Source of the DNA: Enoplolaimus lenunculus
Taxonomy: Eukaryota; Nematoda; Enoplea; Enoplida; Thoracostomopsidae
NCBI GenBank assembly: GCA_030248215.1
Contig: JASANG010004000.1
Location: 62,001 to 126,000, forward strand
Length of the DNA: 64,000 bases
Reading direction: 5' to 3'
The notes under the pieces were generated by a model. The model was not told where the DNA came from, searched no databases, and worked only from the letters and a program-made list of their open reading frames with translations. The translations under genes and the position numbers were made by a program. Positions 24,701-35,775 of the stretch are shown piece after piece. Every line of letters begins with the position of its first letter. The first letter of the stretch is position 1.

Positions 24701-25027
24701 CCACTCTTGCAAGTCATCGAAAACCCTTGCATGCCCGTCCTGAAAAATGTATACCGCCCCCTACCTAGGTGAGCAGCCTACACGCCTGGCATCATATACC
24801 TTAAATCGTAAGGACTCCAATGGCGGTCTGGCGTATGGCACGCCAAGGTAAACCACAAATTGTTGATCGTTTTCGCGGATGGCAATCTTTTTCCCACGGA
24901 TAAGCCCACGTGACGTAATCGCGGTTCGGGTGGGAAAATTTTGCGAGACACAAAACTGGACTAGTGTTACTAATAGTAAGCCAGAACTTGCAAATGCAGC
25001 GAGACCAGGGATAGGGATTTGAGACAT
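15744..25027 (-). CDS. Cholinesterase/neuroligin-family secreted pseudo-esterase, twelve exons
   Basis: Exons in coding order: 25027-24800, 24098-23958, 22857-22704, 22228-22043, 21608-21437, 20530-20370, 19634-19393, 18650-18518, 18078-17852, 17404-17272, 16839-16680, 15915-15744. All introns are GT..AG, every phase matches, and the sum is 2109 bases (702 residues plus stop). A signal peptide (hydrophobic LAAFASSGLLLVTLVQF) opens the protein. Family landmarks in order: FVVYLGVPYARPP; Cys97/Cys111 with EDCLYLN; VLFWIHGGSY; NYRLGALG; GNYAMYDALAALRWV; GDGAGA at 218-223; AILMSGS; FAPRVDGYILP; GTTKDEAA (Glu469); VYLYSFDH; His596; GYHANDLLFWLKL at the end. The nucleophile Ser of GxSxG is Gly220, while Glu469 and His596 remain, so hydrolysis is not expected; neuroligins carry the same Ser-to-Gly change. 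No transmembrane segment or PDZ tail is seen, so it is likely a secreted adhesion-type or binding protein. Cys274 to Cys409 is an unusually long loop. Confidence 0.88.
16295..16483 (+). mobile_element. Family A element in the last intron of the pseudo-esterase gene
   Basis: GGCCAATGCATAGAACAGGG at the left, CACGATCTTTACATGGGCC at the right, with a diverged CCTAAG core. Both ends are present. Confidence 0.8.
17428..17600. repeat. Family P element part (CGACAATTTGTCG) in a pseudo-esterase intron
   Basis: TTGTTATCACGACAATTCGT, CGGCCGACAACTTGTAACC and TCGACAATTTGTCGC, then TTTAGGCTTAGATTTGG. The same terminal set delimits a longer copy at 43684-43912. Confidence 0.55.
18256..18353 (+). mobile_element. 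Left-truncated family A element
   Basis: CCTAAGCCTAAGC, then TTAGTCTAAAG, TCCCACGGAATAACG and TTGACTTGGGC: the right half only. Within an intron of the pseudo-esterase gene. Confidence 0.6.
19960..20050 (+). repeat. Diverged tRNA-derived element fragment
   Basis: CCCTCGGGCTTGAGCGTTCA, GCTCCTAAAGTCCAGTGCTG and CCCGGGTTCGAATCTTACTT: the same tRNA-like core with an even closer B-box match. Confidence 0.6.
20055..20234 (+). mobile_element. Family A element in a pseudo-esterase intron
   Basis: GGCCAATGTAGAAAATAGTG to CGCCCCTGATATTTACATGGG with CCTAAGCC core units. A tRNA-like stretch abuts its left end (19960-20050). Confidence 0.75.
20613..20900 (-). mobile_element. Expanded family A element with TTAGGC ladder in a pseudo-esterase intron
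   Basis: Right-type end GGCCCATGTAAAGATCAGGG at 20613 and left-type end CCACCCCTGTTCTTTACATT near 20895. The core contains several repeats of a larger block (GCTCATTCTTACGCTTAGGC) as well as TTAGGC hexamers, so both the hexamer and the block have multiplied. Confidence 0.85.
23240..23602. mobile_element. Inverted-repeat element with GCGGGTA motifs in pseudo-esterase intron 2
   Basis: CCAGGGTGGGACATTAGCC followed by GCGGGTAAACGCGGGTC at the left; CGCGGGTAGGGTAAAAAATC then CCACTTCCCACTCTGG at the right. About 360 bases, non-coding. Confidence 0.6.
24165..24420. repeat. Family E repeat (GCAAGTTCTCGCTGCAA units) in pseudo-esterase intron 1
   Basis: Interleaved direct and inverted copies of AACTTGCAGCTGTAAG, GTTCTCGCTGCAAAA and CTTCCACGTGTGAATAGGGC. 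A palindrome-prone element. Confidence 0.65.
24640..24788. mobile_element. Family C element at the exon 1 donor of the pseudo-esterase gene
   Basis: GGAGGGCTCGGCCCCCTGG to GTGAGCAGCCTACACGCC; same interior as the other C copies. Its end lies ten bases inside the intron, next to the exon 1 splice donor. Confidence 0.75.
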
Positions 25028-25102
25028 TGCAAAATGCTATTTGAAATAAGAGTAAAGTTTTAAAACTATAATAATGACTTTTTACTACTTTAGGCTACTG
25101 CT

Positions 25103-25265
25103 CGGGCCCGCAGCCAAAACGGGCCAATGGGGAAGCAGCCCCCCCCTGGAAAAATATTGCCGCCTACAAAAAGATTTCAACCTTGCTTGTAATTCACAGA
25201 AAACCCTTGTATGCCCCTTGTGAAAAGCTGTTCGCTCACGTCTAGCGAGTTGGCTACGGTCCTCT
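25103..25265. mobile_element. Family C element upstream of the pseudo-esterase start
   Basis: CTCGGGCCCGCAGCC to GAGTTGGCTACGGTCCTC. It begins about 75 bases upstream of the ATG, so it lies in the 5' flank or promoter. Confidence 0.72.
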
Positions 25266-25724
25266 ATTGTTTTGAGCCATATCAGGACTGCTGGACGATT
25301 ATGCGTTAAGCACTTCGTACATAGTCGCTGCCAGCATATTGCGTTCAAATTTGCAAATATGGCTTTTCAGCAAAAGGTACATTTGCGTATCTGTGTGACC
25401 CCATTAGGTGATATTTTTACTCTACATAGCTACCTGTATAAACAAATTGCTTACCAAACTCAAGGGAGTCTATTATGCACCCCCTTGAATATACATGCAG
25501 GAGCCCAGCACATTTCAAGTATGTTTTGAACACAGCAAAGTTCGAATCTTTTTACTCCTATGACGCAACTTTTAAATCTTAAAATACCGAAACGTTTGCA
25601 AAACGCGTTTTTAGTAGATTTTAAAACTGATTAAGGACCTACATCGAACGGATAATCTTAGATCAACTATTGACAGGAGTTTATTGTTTGATTTTCTTTT
25701 GCCATGGTTCCCCAGAAACTTTTT

Positions 25725-25915
25725 GGCCAATGTTACTTTAACGGGCGTAACAGTAGATTAAGCGTATTCCTAAGCCTAAGTCTAAGCCTAAGCGTTGCAA
25801 AAATGGGTTCCTAAGCCTAAGCCTAAGCCTAAACAAAAAAATGTAATCTAGAATCTAAACCTACTCTTTTATGGACCTACCAGAAACCTGGACGCTCTTT
25901 AAAGTAACATGAGCC
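25725..25915 (+). mobile_element. Family A variant (A3) with CCTAAG core
   Basis: Ends GGCCAATGTTACTTTAACGG and GCTCTTTAAAGTAACATGAGCC form imperfect inverted repeats unlike the common A ends; two CCTAAG blocks are separated by GCGTTGCAAAAATG. Confidence 0.85.
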
Positions 25916-26021
25916 AACATTTTATAACAAATTTGTATGATAGAAAACAGCACAGTACCAAAGACAGTGACGACTCTGGGGGGCAAAATTTCACAGGTAA
26001 TAAACTTATTTTTGACCCATA

Positions 26022-26255
26022 CTGTAGTGACCCAAATAAGAGGGGGTCCCCATTTTGAGTCCCAATTAATAAGAGTCCGTATCTCTAATAATAATCCGTA
26101 AGTGGGCAGAGTCCTTAAACCCTTGTTAGAGTCCATGAATGTCTATTATCCCTAATTGTAGCTCATGAATGACTCCAAGGCCAAGAAACTTTTAAAGCGC
26201 GCTTATACTATAGTGTATAAAACAGAGAAATAAACTGCGTAGAACGGCAATTGAC
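26022..26255 (+). mobile_element. Right-truncated family B element
   Basis: ACTGTAGTGACCCAAATAAG, then GAGGGGGTCCCCATTTTGAG and AGTCCGTATCTCTAATA; lost before the GGAGGGTGGG block. Confidence 0.7.
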
Positions 26256-26714
26256 ACTATATAGTTTTTGTCGAGATGCTGTTGGGGGGGCCACGGCCGG
26301 GGTGGCCCCCCGTGGATCCGCCATTGACCGCGCGGTATAATGAGAAAAGGTCGTAACCGAGCAAACGAGAAACCAAACGTAAATTTATTACTAAATTTTG
26401 ATAAAAATATTTTCGTTTCCATCACTTTTGGGTGGATCCATGACGAGGATGGCTCTCTCTTGGATCCTCCAGTGATTAAACAGAAAGTACATCGGCGAAC
26501 GGCGTTGAGAGAACACCGTGCAATTGAAATATTTAAACATCTTAAAAAAACAAGAAATATGCTTACAGTATATGTTGAATGTAAAGCTATGATGACTCGG
26601 AAAATACTGGTTTATGTATTTCCTGCAAAAATTCTAAACGTCCTCTAAATAGTAAAAATTTCTATTGTACTTTAGTGAAATACTTTACAGACTAAAGGTT
26701 GCACTATACTTAAC

Positions 26715-26950
26715 GCCCGGCGCCGTCTTGTGCCTTCCGTCAACGTGCGTCAGGCGTACGGAGCCGTCTGCCACCCGTATCGCGACATCTGTCACGTTTC
26801 GTCACCATACGTTATCGTACGTGAACGGTGGCGGATTGCACCGTACAGGTGACGCACGGTGATGGACGGCACCGCACGGTGACGGACGGCACCGTATGGG
26901 TGACGCACGGTGACGGACGGTGATAGACGGCACCGCCTGTCAACGAAAGC
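26715..26950. repeat. Family G repeat: GC-rich GACGGCACCGTACGG palindromic units
   Basis: Multiple alternating copies of CCGTACGGTGACG and GACGGCACCG on both strands. Similar units are at 770-905 and 53300-53640. Frames here are by-products of the tandem pattern. Confidence 0.7.
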
Positions 26951-27413
26951 ATAGCGCAACTCCAACGCGACAAAGGGCATCCAATTTAAATTGGAGAAGC
27001 GTCACAGAAGTCTTAAGGGACACAGCCATGAAAACTTAAGCAAAACAACGTACAGTGCGTCAGCCAACATGAAACCACGATAGTCCTATTTTTGGGCCAT
27101 AGATATTTATCGAAAACGAATATATATCTGGTATGTATTTTGACATAGAATAAAACAGGTATGTATTCAGTGTTATACTTGCGTTTGGCCAAATAATATA
27201 TTGTGTGCCCGATGCTGTAGCCGTAGAGACACGATTTTGGACCTCGGCGAATACAAGACTTCATGATAGGGAAGATTGGAAGTACTCTTAAATATTGCAA
27301 TTTTTTACAACGCGGTTTTATTAGTAAATTTTTCGATATCTTTACATTGAACAATGGTGCCGAAGGTGCAAAATTTTTGCGAATTTAGGTTGCAAACGTG
27401 GTCATATGTATTT

Positions 27414-27580
27414 TCGGGCAAGTAGCCAAGGGGAAGCGAGGGGTCTTGCACCCCCGTGACAAATTGTGGCCCAACTAGACGTTTGTACAACCTTGGTTGT
27501 AAAGCATTCAAAACCTTTAACTGCCCCTCCTGAACAATTTTTAGCCCACCCCCCTAGCAAGGCGAGCTCGCTACTGGCCT
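27414..27580. mobile_element. Family C element
   Basis: CGGGCAAGTAGCCAAGGGG to GCGAGCTCGCTACTGGCCT. Confidence 0.7.
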
Positions 27581-28043
27581 ACATATTTTTCACCGGTTTG
27601 GCTAGAAAACACATTTTACACTTCAAATGAACAATTTGCATTCGCAAAGTTTTCAACTTAATTCAGGCTTGTTTCTAGCGACACATGTTGCTTGCACGAA
27701 AGGAGCAACCTTTGCCAGCTTTTACCATGCTTTCTGTGTGATTTTAAATATTTTTTCAATAAACTTTTTCGAGGTCATTTGTTGCCTATTTTTATCATCA
27801 ATTTGAAATAAGATTTTGAAAATTTAAATTGTATCGTTTCGATTGCAACGCCTTTGTCAAAAAGTAAGCCAATTTTGTCAATCATGCTCGGCATTATTTT
27901 TAGTCAAGTATCAAATATTGAATCTTGGTCAGATAACATTGTAAAGCAATGTCGTTGTTACCCGAATCATAAAAACGAATAATATTTATTTTGTCAGTTT
28001 TCTAATTTTTTTGGCATAAATCAGACATAGGCTTAGACGTTGA

Positions 28044-28240
28044 GGCCCATGTTACTTTAAGAGGCGTCCAGGTTTCTGGTGGGTCTATAAAAGAGTAGGT
28101 TTAGATTCTAGATTACATTTTTTGCTTAGGCTTGGGCTTAGGCTTAGGCTTAGGAACTCATTTTTTGCAACGCTTAGGCGTACGCTTAGACTTAGGAATG
28201 CACTTAATCTACTGTTATGCCCCTCAAAGTAACATTGGCC
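28044..28240 (-). mobile_element. Family A variant (A3), inverted
   Basis: GGCCCATGTTACTTTAAGAG at 28044 and CAAAGTAACATTGGCC at 28240. It contains TTAGGCTTAGGC and the same GCAACGCTTAGGCG spacer as the copy at 25725; nearly the same length. Confidence 0.85.
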
Positions 28241-28839
28241 GACTTTAACATAGGCTTGTAGGGGAAGCGTACAAGCGTCAAAATTTCTTTCAATTCCCCA
28301 GCCAACTATGACTCATAAAGGGTACTCATCTTTTCTCAAGACATTTCAGGGGCTTATTTAATGACCGTGAGTACTCTTTTACTATTGAGCAAAAACATTT
28401 TACCAAATATAAAAATCAGGCTTTGGTTCCGACGACCTAACTCGAGTCTGTGCTTCGCTTCGTGCTATTTGCCATAAAAAGCGATTGCGTAGGTGAGTGA
28501 GGGATACTTTTTATGTTCCGCAACTTTGCAGTTTTAAAGCTGCGCTTTTAGCATATTTTTGGATTTCTTGAATTTGGGCTGCAAGCTCGCCGCGTTTTTG
28601 TCCTATTTGGTTAGCAAATACATTTTTAGCTTCAAATGAACCATTTGTATTGCATTATTTATAGAACGTCATCGCCGATAGAGCGGGGACATTCCTCATG
28701 CCCCCATTCTGGATCCGCCACTGAACAGTTCACTATTTTCGCTTATTTATTATGTGTGTATTTTTCTTCTGCGTGTAGGGATTTCGGCATTGAAGGGTAA
28801 CCGATTGTTGTAACTGGTTCCGTGTTTAGGCGTTTGCAA

Positions 28840-29062
28840 AAATAAGGGGCAGAACGTTATTCTGTGGGACTAGAAAAGAGTAAGCTTAAGCTTTAGACTA
28901 ATTTTTTGCTTGGCTTAGCTTAAGCTTAGGACTAATTTTTTGCTTGGCTTAGCTTAAGCTTAGGCTTAAGCTTAGGAATATACTCATTCTTAAGCTTAGG
29001 CTTAGGCTTAGGCTTAAGAATATGCTTATAGTACCATTCCGCTCCTGTTCTTTACATTGGCC
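28840..29062 (-). mobile_element. Family A element with TTAGGC ladder
   Basis: From AAGGGGCAGAACG with TGTGGGACTAGAAAAGAG to CTGTTCTTTACATTGGCC; a 30-base block (TTTTTTGCTTGGCTTAGCTT) is duplicated before the TTAGGC run. Confidence 0.8.
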
Positions 29063-29521
29063 CGTGTTTTGAAGATTGATCAATGATATTTCTGAACCTG
29101 TTTTGAATATGCAGATTTCCATGGAAGCTATCTTATGAATAATACAATTTTAAATATTTCTCTGACTCGACTCCAGTAATAATCACATGCTCAATTCATA
29201 TATAAAATAGCGTTTTATGCCCTGTTGGAAACAGTAATAGTTCAGTTTTAAACATTCGAACTGTCAGTGACTCTTCGTAGATTATGATGGAGCGGTTTCC
29301 GGATTTCAACTTACGTCAAACGTCAAAGTCAAACTTTCTCAATAAAATGAGAGGATTTTTCAGCAATTTTAGTGAAATTTCGACGGATTTTATCGTTTTT
29401 TGTTTGAAAGTTTGTTATTTCTAGTGTCGTATTACGATATTTACCTTTGCTGTTCACTGTAAATTCCAGGTAGTTGTTTTTAACTCCGAGTTGAATCACT
29501 CAGTCTGAGTAAAGAGTATCG

Positions 29522-29718
29522 GGCCAATGTAAAGAACAGGGGCGGAACAGTATTATAACCATGTTCTTAAGCGTAAGCCTAAACCAAAGCGTAAGAATGA
29601 GCATATTCCTAAGCCTAAGCTTAAGCCTAAGCCAAGTAAAAAATTAGTCTAAAATTTAATCTTATACTCTATTCTAGTCCCATAGAAAAACTTTCCACCC
29701 CTGATCTTTACATGGGCC
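29522..29718 (+). mobile_element. Family A element, near-complete
   Basis: GGCCAATGTAAAGAACAGGG to CCCCTGATCTTTACATGGGCC, the best-preserved ends in the window, with CCTAAGCCTAAGC core. Confidence 0.88.
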
Positions 29719-31754
29719 GAATATCGGAACTCATAATTCCAAGTTGATCCAACTAATTCTGAATTAATAAACTCCCCCGAATCAACTCAACTCAAGCGAA
29801 TTAAAGTTTACTGTTATTAACTCAGAGATAGCTAACTTTCCATCGTAGTTGATTAATTAACTCATTATAATTTACAGTGATTGCAGTTCGTCTTATTTTT
29901 AATTTATATGTTAGTAATAGGTTGAAAAATTACGTTTGGTTGACGCTTTTGTATTTTGACTGCTAGAAACACTGATGAATAATAGTCCATCTGTTGGACG
30001 AGTAGAAATTTAAGACTTTATATTGGGATTTTTGTTTAAAACGCGTAGAATTTGTGCGAACACTACTGTTTTAACTTTGGTGTTTACATAAAATTTTCTT
30101 AATTATCATTTTTAAAACACAAAAATCTTAAAATCCAAATTAAATATAAACTTTTATTACTAATTTGTTGACTTTGTAATGCACGTCAAACTCAAAACTA
30201 AGCTTAAAACCAACATTTCGTTGCTGAATTCCGAACTTCCTACAAAAGGGTAACTCAATCATTTAAACCAAGAGTGGGTGATGTATACTTAAACGAGAGT
30301 ATGCAACTAAGCGCTGTCTGCATGGTACAAATTATATTACTGCATATTGTGTTTTCGGTCGACTCACCCCCTCTCCGGATGGGGGGTCCATTCCGTTATC
30401 CCTCCAACACGCGATTGCGCCAAAAAAGGTTCGATTTTAAAATTTTTTGCATATTTAAGCTTCTCATGATGATCACTCAACGCCTAAATTAGAGTTTTTC
30501 AAAAATTTGATTTTTAACGTCCTATAGTCAACCCTCTTTGGGACCCAATTAAATTTTTGTCAAAAAGTTGGACAAATTACATACCATCTGATGCAGCTTG
30601 CGGAACTGAATTCAATGGTGTTAAATTTGTTACAATATTTTTTAAATCCAACGAGTATTGGGTGAACGCGGGCTGTGGGATAACGGAAAAGACCCTTAAA
30701 TTGATTTAGTGTCAAAAAATGGCTCCACCTAATCTCTCTTAGAGCTCAAGTTAAGTAGGCATTAGGCGTTGCTAGAAAGCATTAAGAATATAAATTTGTT
30801 ATTGCGGCTTTGTCCGCAATACTGGAGAATTGGTGTGTGTGTGGACTTGTGTCTGGACTTAACAGAATCTAGACATAAGTTTACAGGATATTCGGACCAG
30901 GCTACGCCAATTAGGACATATTTAGCGTGTCGTAATTGTGTTGTAAAAATCGGTGTTGCACTTATATTTGGGTGGGGCATTAACCATTTATCCGGCCTTG
31001 TTACTAAACCAGAGCGATAAGCTTGCATCGGGAAAGAACTGAAAAAAGTTGTGGTTTGGGAGCAATAAGACTAATAAATCGCAAACTTCTCACAGTGGTA
31101 TACCGCGTTTGTTCGACACATTAAAAAGTATTTATTTACATGTGCGCATCGCTCAAATATTCTGTGAAATACTGTACACAGAATTCGGTCATGAAGACAA
31201 AGAACAATCGTGGGAATATTTCCCGACCACAAAGCGAACTGTATTGCATTTTCGACAACACGAAATTATTAATATTTTGACAAAGTTCGGTTAAAACTTT
31301 TCTCTGCGACTGCATTTAATGGGCTGAAATTGCTGTTTTGCAAATCATTGTACAATTATTATTCAATCGAAATTGCACATTGCAGTTTTTAGTTTGCACT
31401 TTTGCATGCATAATTATTATGCGCGCAGGTATAAAATATTTTCATTTGCGCTGTATGGTGGACGCGGTCATCATGTTTGACAAACGTTTATTCGTCATGG
31501 ACTGCACGGAATATATTTTAAAATTTTGTCTTAATACATATATTAGCAGATTATAAAATTTATTAACAGATCCGGAGCCAGAATATCATCGAAGGATCCA
31601 GAATAGTTTTAGAAGGCCCTCGACCTACCACATTGCAAGTGCGGCTAACGTTTTTGCCAGAAAAAAGGTGGTTTGAACTTCTCAGACATAAATGGTCTAC
31701 GTTAAACTACGCGCTCGTTTAAGACAGCATTTCTGTAGGGAGTTGATTATGTAA

Positions 31755-32100
31755 AGCCCGATACACACTTGCAAATGTTTGAAGCGAGAATTCACAGCGG
31801 AAACTTCCGCAAGTTATTTGAAGCTGCAAGTCCTTGCATGAAAACATCATTTCAATTTCGACTCCTGACAGGAATTTATGTGAGTAATTTTCGAACCACT
31901 GAGTAAAATATGAGTGTTAAGTTATAAATTATCAATTAAGCCAATGATGATAAACTAACTAGTCTTGTAAGGTTATTCATACCTGTGAATTACTTCTTGA
32001 TGGACATTCATCATGAATAAATTGCAGCTGAAAGTTCTTCGAATGATTTTTTGTATAAATTCGCAGCTGCAAGTTTCAGCTGCAAAAAATACTGTTAAGC
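31755..32100. repeat. Family E repeat
   Basis: CACACTTGCAAATG, GAAACTTCCGCAAG and GCAGCTGCAAGTTTCAGCTG. A related short copy is at 32375-32450 (CTTGCAAGTTGCACATTAC). Confidence 0.5.
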
Positions 32101-33287
32101 GTAAAGAATGCTTTACTGTATATTGCTTGACTGGAAAATGGTTTTATCACATTATATTTAGTTAGGGCATGAATATGTAAAACTAGTCCAGTTGCCATCG
32201 TCATAAACTACGAAATATCAAACAAGTCTGATATTTGAATTAAATATGAAGCCTCTTGATTAAATTCAAAAAGTCTGAATTAATTTTAATTTAACATGTG
32301 CTCAGCAACGCAATTTCCAATTAGCCAAATAAAACGCAGGTACAACAAATTCGAGCGACGTGAAACTGCGTTCATATGTAGGAATTCAATTTGCACTTGC
32401 AAGTTGCACATTACAGTTTTTGCTGTCAAAACTTGCACGTATGAATAAGGCTTTAAAAATATCAATATACATTGCCAGATCAGAGGCACTTTAACTACTT
32501 GTTTAAAATATTTTATTTTATTAATAAAATTTTTCTGCTTCGGAAACTCAATTGAAAATGTACTCGTGAAAACAAGCACAATTCCTGGCTTCCACTGTGT
32601 ATGTTTGAGGGGGGGCAACGTCGTAACGCACATCTTGGACCCAATCGCTTGTAAATCAATCAATTGCAGTGGAAGAATTTTGTTAGAATGCGCTTTTCAC
32701 CCCCCCGCCTCTAGAAATCTGCACGTCCCCTAGTTACATTTTCCTGCCTACGGGCCAAGTTAGCATTCTGCATATCTAAATAGAAAAATGACTAAAATAA
32801 ATTTTGAAAGTTTTACGTACATTCATCCATACTGTTTCCCTTAATTAAACTCGGCAACCTTTGTGTTTGAACGCTAAAAATTGAAAAGCTTATGGGGGAG
32901 GCTTATTTCAACACGTGGGGGGTTGAATAAGAGCAAAACTGAAATGTGACCCGGAAAAGCTGAGCATTTTGAAAACAAAATATTCAATTTCTATTTGCTT
33001 TATACTACCTGTCACAATAAATAAAACGTTTTTTTTCTGTGTCGAGTTTGTTTATTTTTGTAGCTATGTCAATAGTTCTTTCTGAAATATTGAATACTCA
33101 TTCAAAAATTGAGCTTTAAAGCTACTTTCTAGGTGGTTAAATAATAGTTTAAAAATTAAGATAGATTCACTTTTTGGGTAAACTCTTTGTTTTAAAACGG
33201 CAGCCTTTCAAAAAGGTCTATTATTCATAAATTTTAACCATTTTGGTAAACAGCTTAGGCTGCCTTCGAAGGATATTACTTGCCTTC

Positions 33288-33411
33288 ATCAACGGCGTCT
33301 TCACGAGAGGCATTGCGGGGCCGTGCCCCCCAAATTTGACTCCCCAGTAGGGGGCACAAAATTATTCGGTGTCCCCCAAATATAATTTTCTGCGGACGCC
33401 CGTGGCCTACA
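33288..33411. repeat. Short repeat ending CCCCCAAATATAATTTTCTG
   Basis: GGCGTCTTCACGAGAGGCA, GGCCGTGCCCCCCAAATTTG and CCCCCAAATATAATTTTCTG. The same blocks recur at 39018-39170 in intron 3 of the Skeletor-like gene with an extra insert. Confidence 0.6.
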
Positions 33412-33799
33412 TGACACATTTTAGTATTTGAAAGTACAGAGTATGAACGTTCTAAGAATTACGCCAAAACGAACCTAATTGTATGTCGACGCAATTGAGT
33501 TCAAACTGCATGGTTAACGTCTTACAATAAGTGATGTGAACCCTAGGATTGTACAAGAAGCAAAGGTTTTAATGTATAAATTCATTATAATTTCAATTTT
33601 ATATCGCTAAAACCGTTGTGTAGCAGTAGTAACCCCAGTATAGTCGTTGATAATTTTTCAGGACGGCGCTAAGGGGGTCCCTCCGTCCGATCTGACCCTG
33701 GCCCATTTTTCAATTACGTGATCTACACGACCTTAAGAAATTTTTGCATCAACTTTAAGGGTCACACCGAGAATCGAATATCGGGCCTTTGCTTTTAAG

Positions 33800-34397
33800 C
33801 AGAGTGTAACCGGATGTCCGTTTCCGTTTCTTCGGTAAAAATCGGTGTCCGTTTCCGTTATAAAAATAACCAAATTTTTTGCTATTTTTTACGTTCAAAA
33901 TTGGTCATAAACTTAGTAGTATATATCCGAAAATTTTTCACTTTAAGAGATGCTACAATTGTACGAAATGAAATAAAATTACGAAAATCATCTAAAACCT
34001 GAAAAATTTTGATGCATTCGCCATTTTTTCATTTAATATTTTAGAAAGCACTGTGAATATTTACACGCCTGAATTGTGTTGGCATAAAAATAAAACATCT
34101 TCGAAACTTTGGCCCATGAATAGAACAGGGCCGGATCGTTTTCCGGAGAGGCTATTATAGTCAGTTTAACTTTTAGACTATTTTTTCCGCTAGATTTAGG
34201 CTTACGCCTACGCTTATTTCTAGGAATAAGCTCATCCTTACGCATAGGCTTTGGCTTAGGCTTAGGCTTAGGCTTAGGAATATGCTTAAATTACTGTTCC
34301 GGCCCTGTTTATATTTCAATATCTGTTTTCTGTTTGTGTTTCCGTCATTATGTTCACTATCTGTTTCCGTTTCCGTTTTATGCCTGTTTACGCCCTG
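33800..34397. mobile_element. Family L inverted-repeat element with GTTTCC hexamers, interrupted by family A
   Basis: Left part has GTGTAACCGGATGTCC and repeated GTCCGTTTCCG; right part has CTGTTTCCGTTTCCG and ends TTTACGCCCTG. The halves are separated by a family A copy at 34111-34312, indicating a nested insertion. Related ends occur at 55480 and 57505. Confidence 0.6.
34111..34312 (-). mobile_element. Family A element nested in a family L element
   Basis: GGCCCATGAATAGAACAGGG at the left, core with TTAGGC repeated four times, right end CTGTTCCGGCCCTGTT lacking the last bases. Confidence 0.8.
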
Positions 34398-34985
34398 GTT
34401 TCAAGTTAAGCATGTTACCATTAAAGGACGCTGTGAAAGCAACAACTTTATACCTATTATGTGCCCGACAATCTGTTGCTTTTTATACACTTATGTGCAC
34501 ATCAACCGGTAGCTGACTGCAGTTGAACTACAGGTCGTTTGCTATTTTTTCGTTCAAGTCCTTTTGTATTTAGATGCTGCACTTTTGTTGATGTCCAATA
34601 TTTCTTAGCAAAAACGTTTTTTCGACACAAAAAATTAAAATTTATACAATCCATTCGGGTAAATTTTTTTGAAATCTCCACTACGTTTCATGATTAGTTC
34701 TAAAGGTCACTAACCTCACCAACTATCGCTTCACATTTTGCCGTATTTGAAACACCGAAAAAATGCATAGTTAAAGTTTTGGAATTTTTTCAAAAAATTA
34801 AATTTTATGTTATATCATTTTAAAAGTTTGCAATTTATTGCAATTATTGCACTATTCTGGAGCAATTTTGTTACTAGCTGTAGGAACGTTGTATTTATAT
34901 ATACTTTAGCATGCAATAGTGCCCACCGAGGTCTTACCCCAACAAAAATGAAAACTAACGTTTTGTATTAAGATTTCATTTTCAG

Positions 34986-35147
34986 GGTGGGATTGTAATA
35001 GAGTCAGTTTAAGCCTTTGACATACTTTTTGGTTAAGCTTAGGCTTAGGCTTGGCTTAGGCTTAGGAATAGGCTCATCCTTATGGTTAGATTTTAGGCTT
35101 AGGAATATGCTTATACTACAGTTTCGGCCCTGTTCTATACATGGGCC
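34986..35147 (-). mobile_element. Family A element, one end shortened
   Basis: GCTTAGGCTTAGGCTTGGC core, AGGAATATGCTTATACTAC and complete right end CTGTTCTATACATGGGCC; the left end is diverged. Lies about 630 bases upstream of the Skeletor-like start. Confidence 0.75.
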
Positions 35148-35763
35148 AAGGGGTGCATGCATGTGTCCCTTATATATAAACCAGTTCCTTGAATGTTGCT
35201 AATTTAGTGTATAATAAGGCATCATTGGTGGCCCTAATCATCGTCTAAAGGATTTTGACATAAACCTGTCTGCAACTGACGATTTAGAATATAATTATAT
35301 AACCATGATTTACTAAATTTGTTTGAGGGAACCAAATGCCAACTGGTTCCCGGGGGGACTTACCCGGCAAGCTGTATAGCCAATATACCCCTGGTATATA
35401 TTAACCACTGGTTTTTAAAACGAGGGTCGGTGATGACCGTTTAGGCAAGGATATGATGCTGATCAAAAGCGTAGCACAATTTGCACCAGCGAGCGTTATT
35501 TATTTTTGGTTGCGACTCAATACCGACCACATTCGTGGGTCCAAGGCTCGTTTTTTCCAAACTAGAGAAAATTGGCTAAATTTAAGCGCAAGGGTGGAAT
35601 TAATCTACTTAATACATTACTATATTTCAGAATATTTTTCTGCGATTGGGATATATAAACAAGGATTACACAGTTTCAAACCGAAATAATTTTACCACAT
35701 TAATTTTTTTGTTACTTTAATAATACATTATTGTTGATTTAATTTGAAGCAATCGTTAACTTT

Positions 35764-35775
35764 CATTCAGGTGCG
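35764..35775 (+). promoter_or_regulatory. Acceptor-like site just before the Skeletor-like start codon
   Basis: TTCATTCAG ends five bases before the ATG. In nematodes such a site directly upstream of a start codon is typical of spliced-leader trans-splicing; an ordinary 5'UTR intron acceptor is the alternative. Confidence 0.35.

Larger units (their letters stand above)
25270..35750. other. Intergenic stretch between the pseudo-esterase and Skeletor-like genes
   Basis: Contains the listed A, A3, B, C, E, G and L copies separated by AT-rich sequence. A repeat at 30725-30830 (CTCTCTTAGAGCTCAAGTTA, GGCGTTGCTAGAAAG) recurs at 50555-50660. No gene can be supported. Confidence 0.6.
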
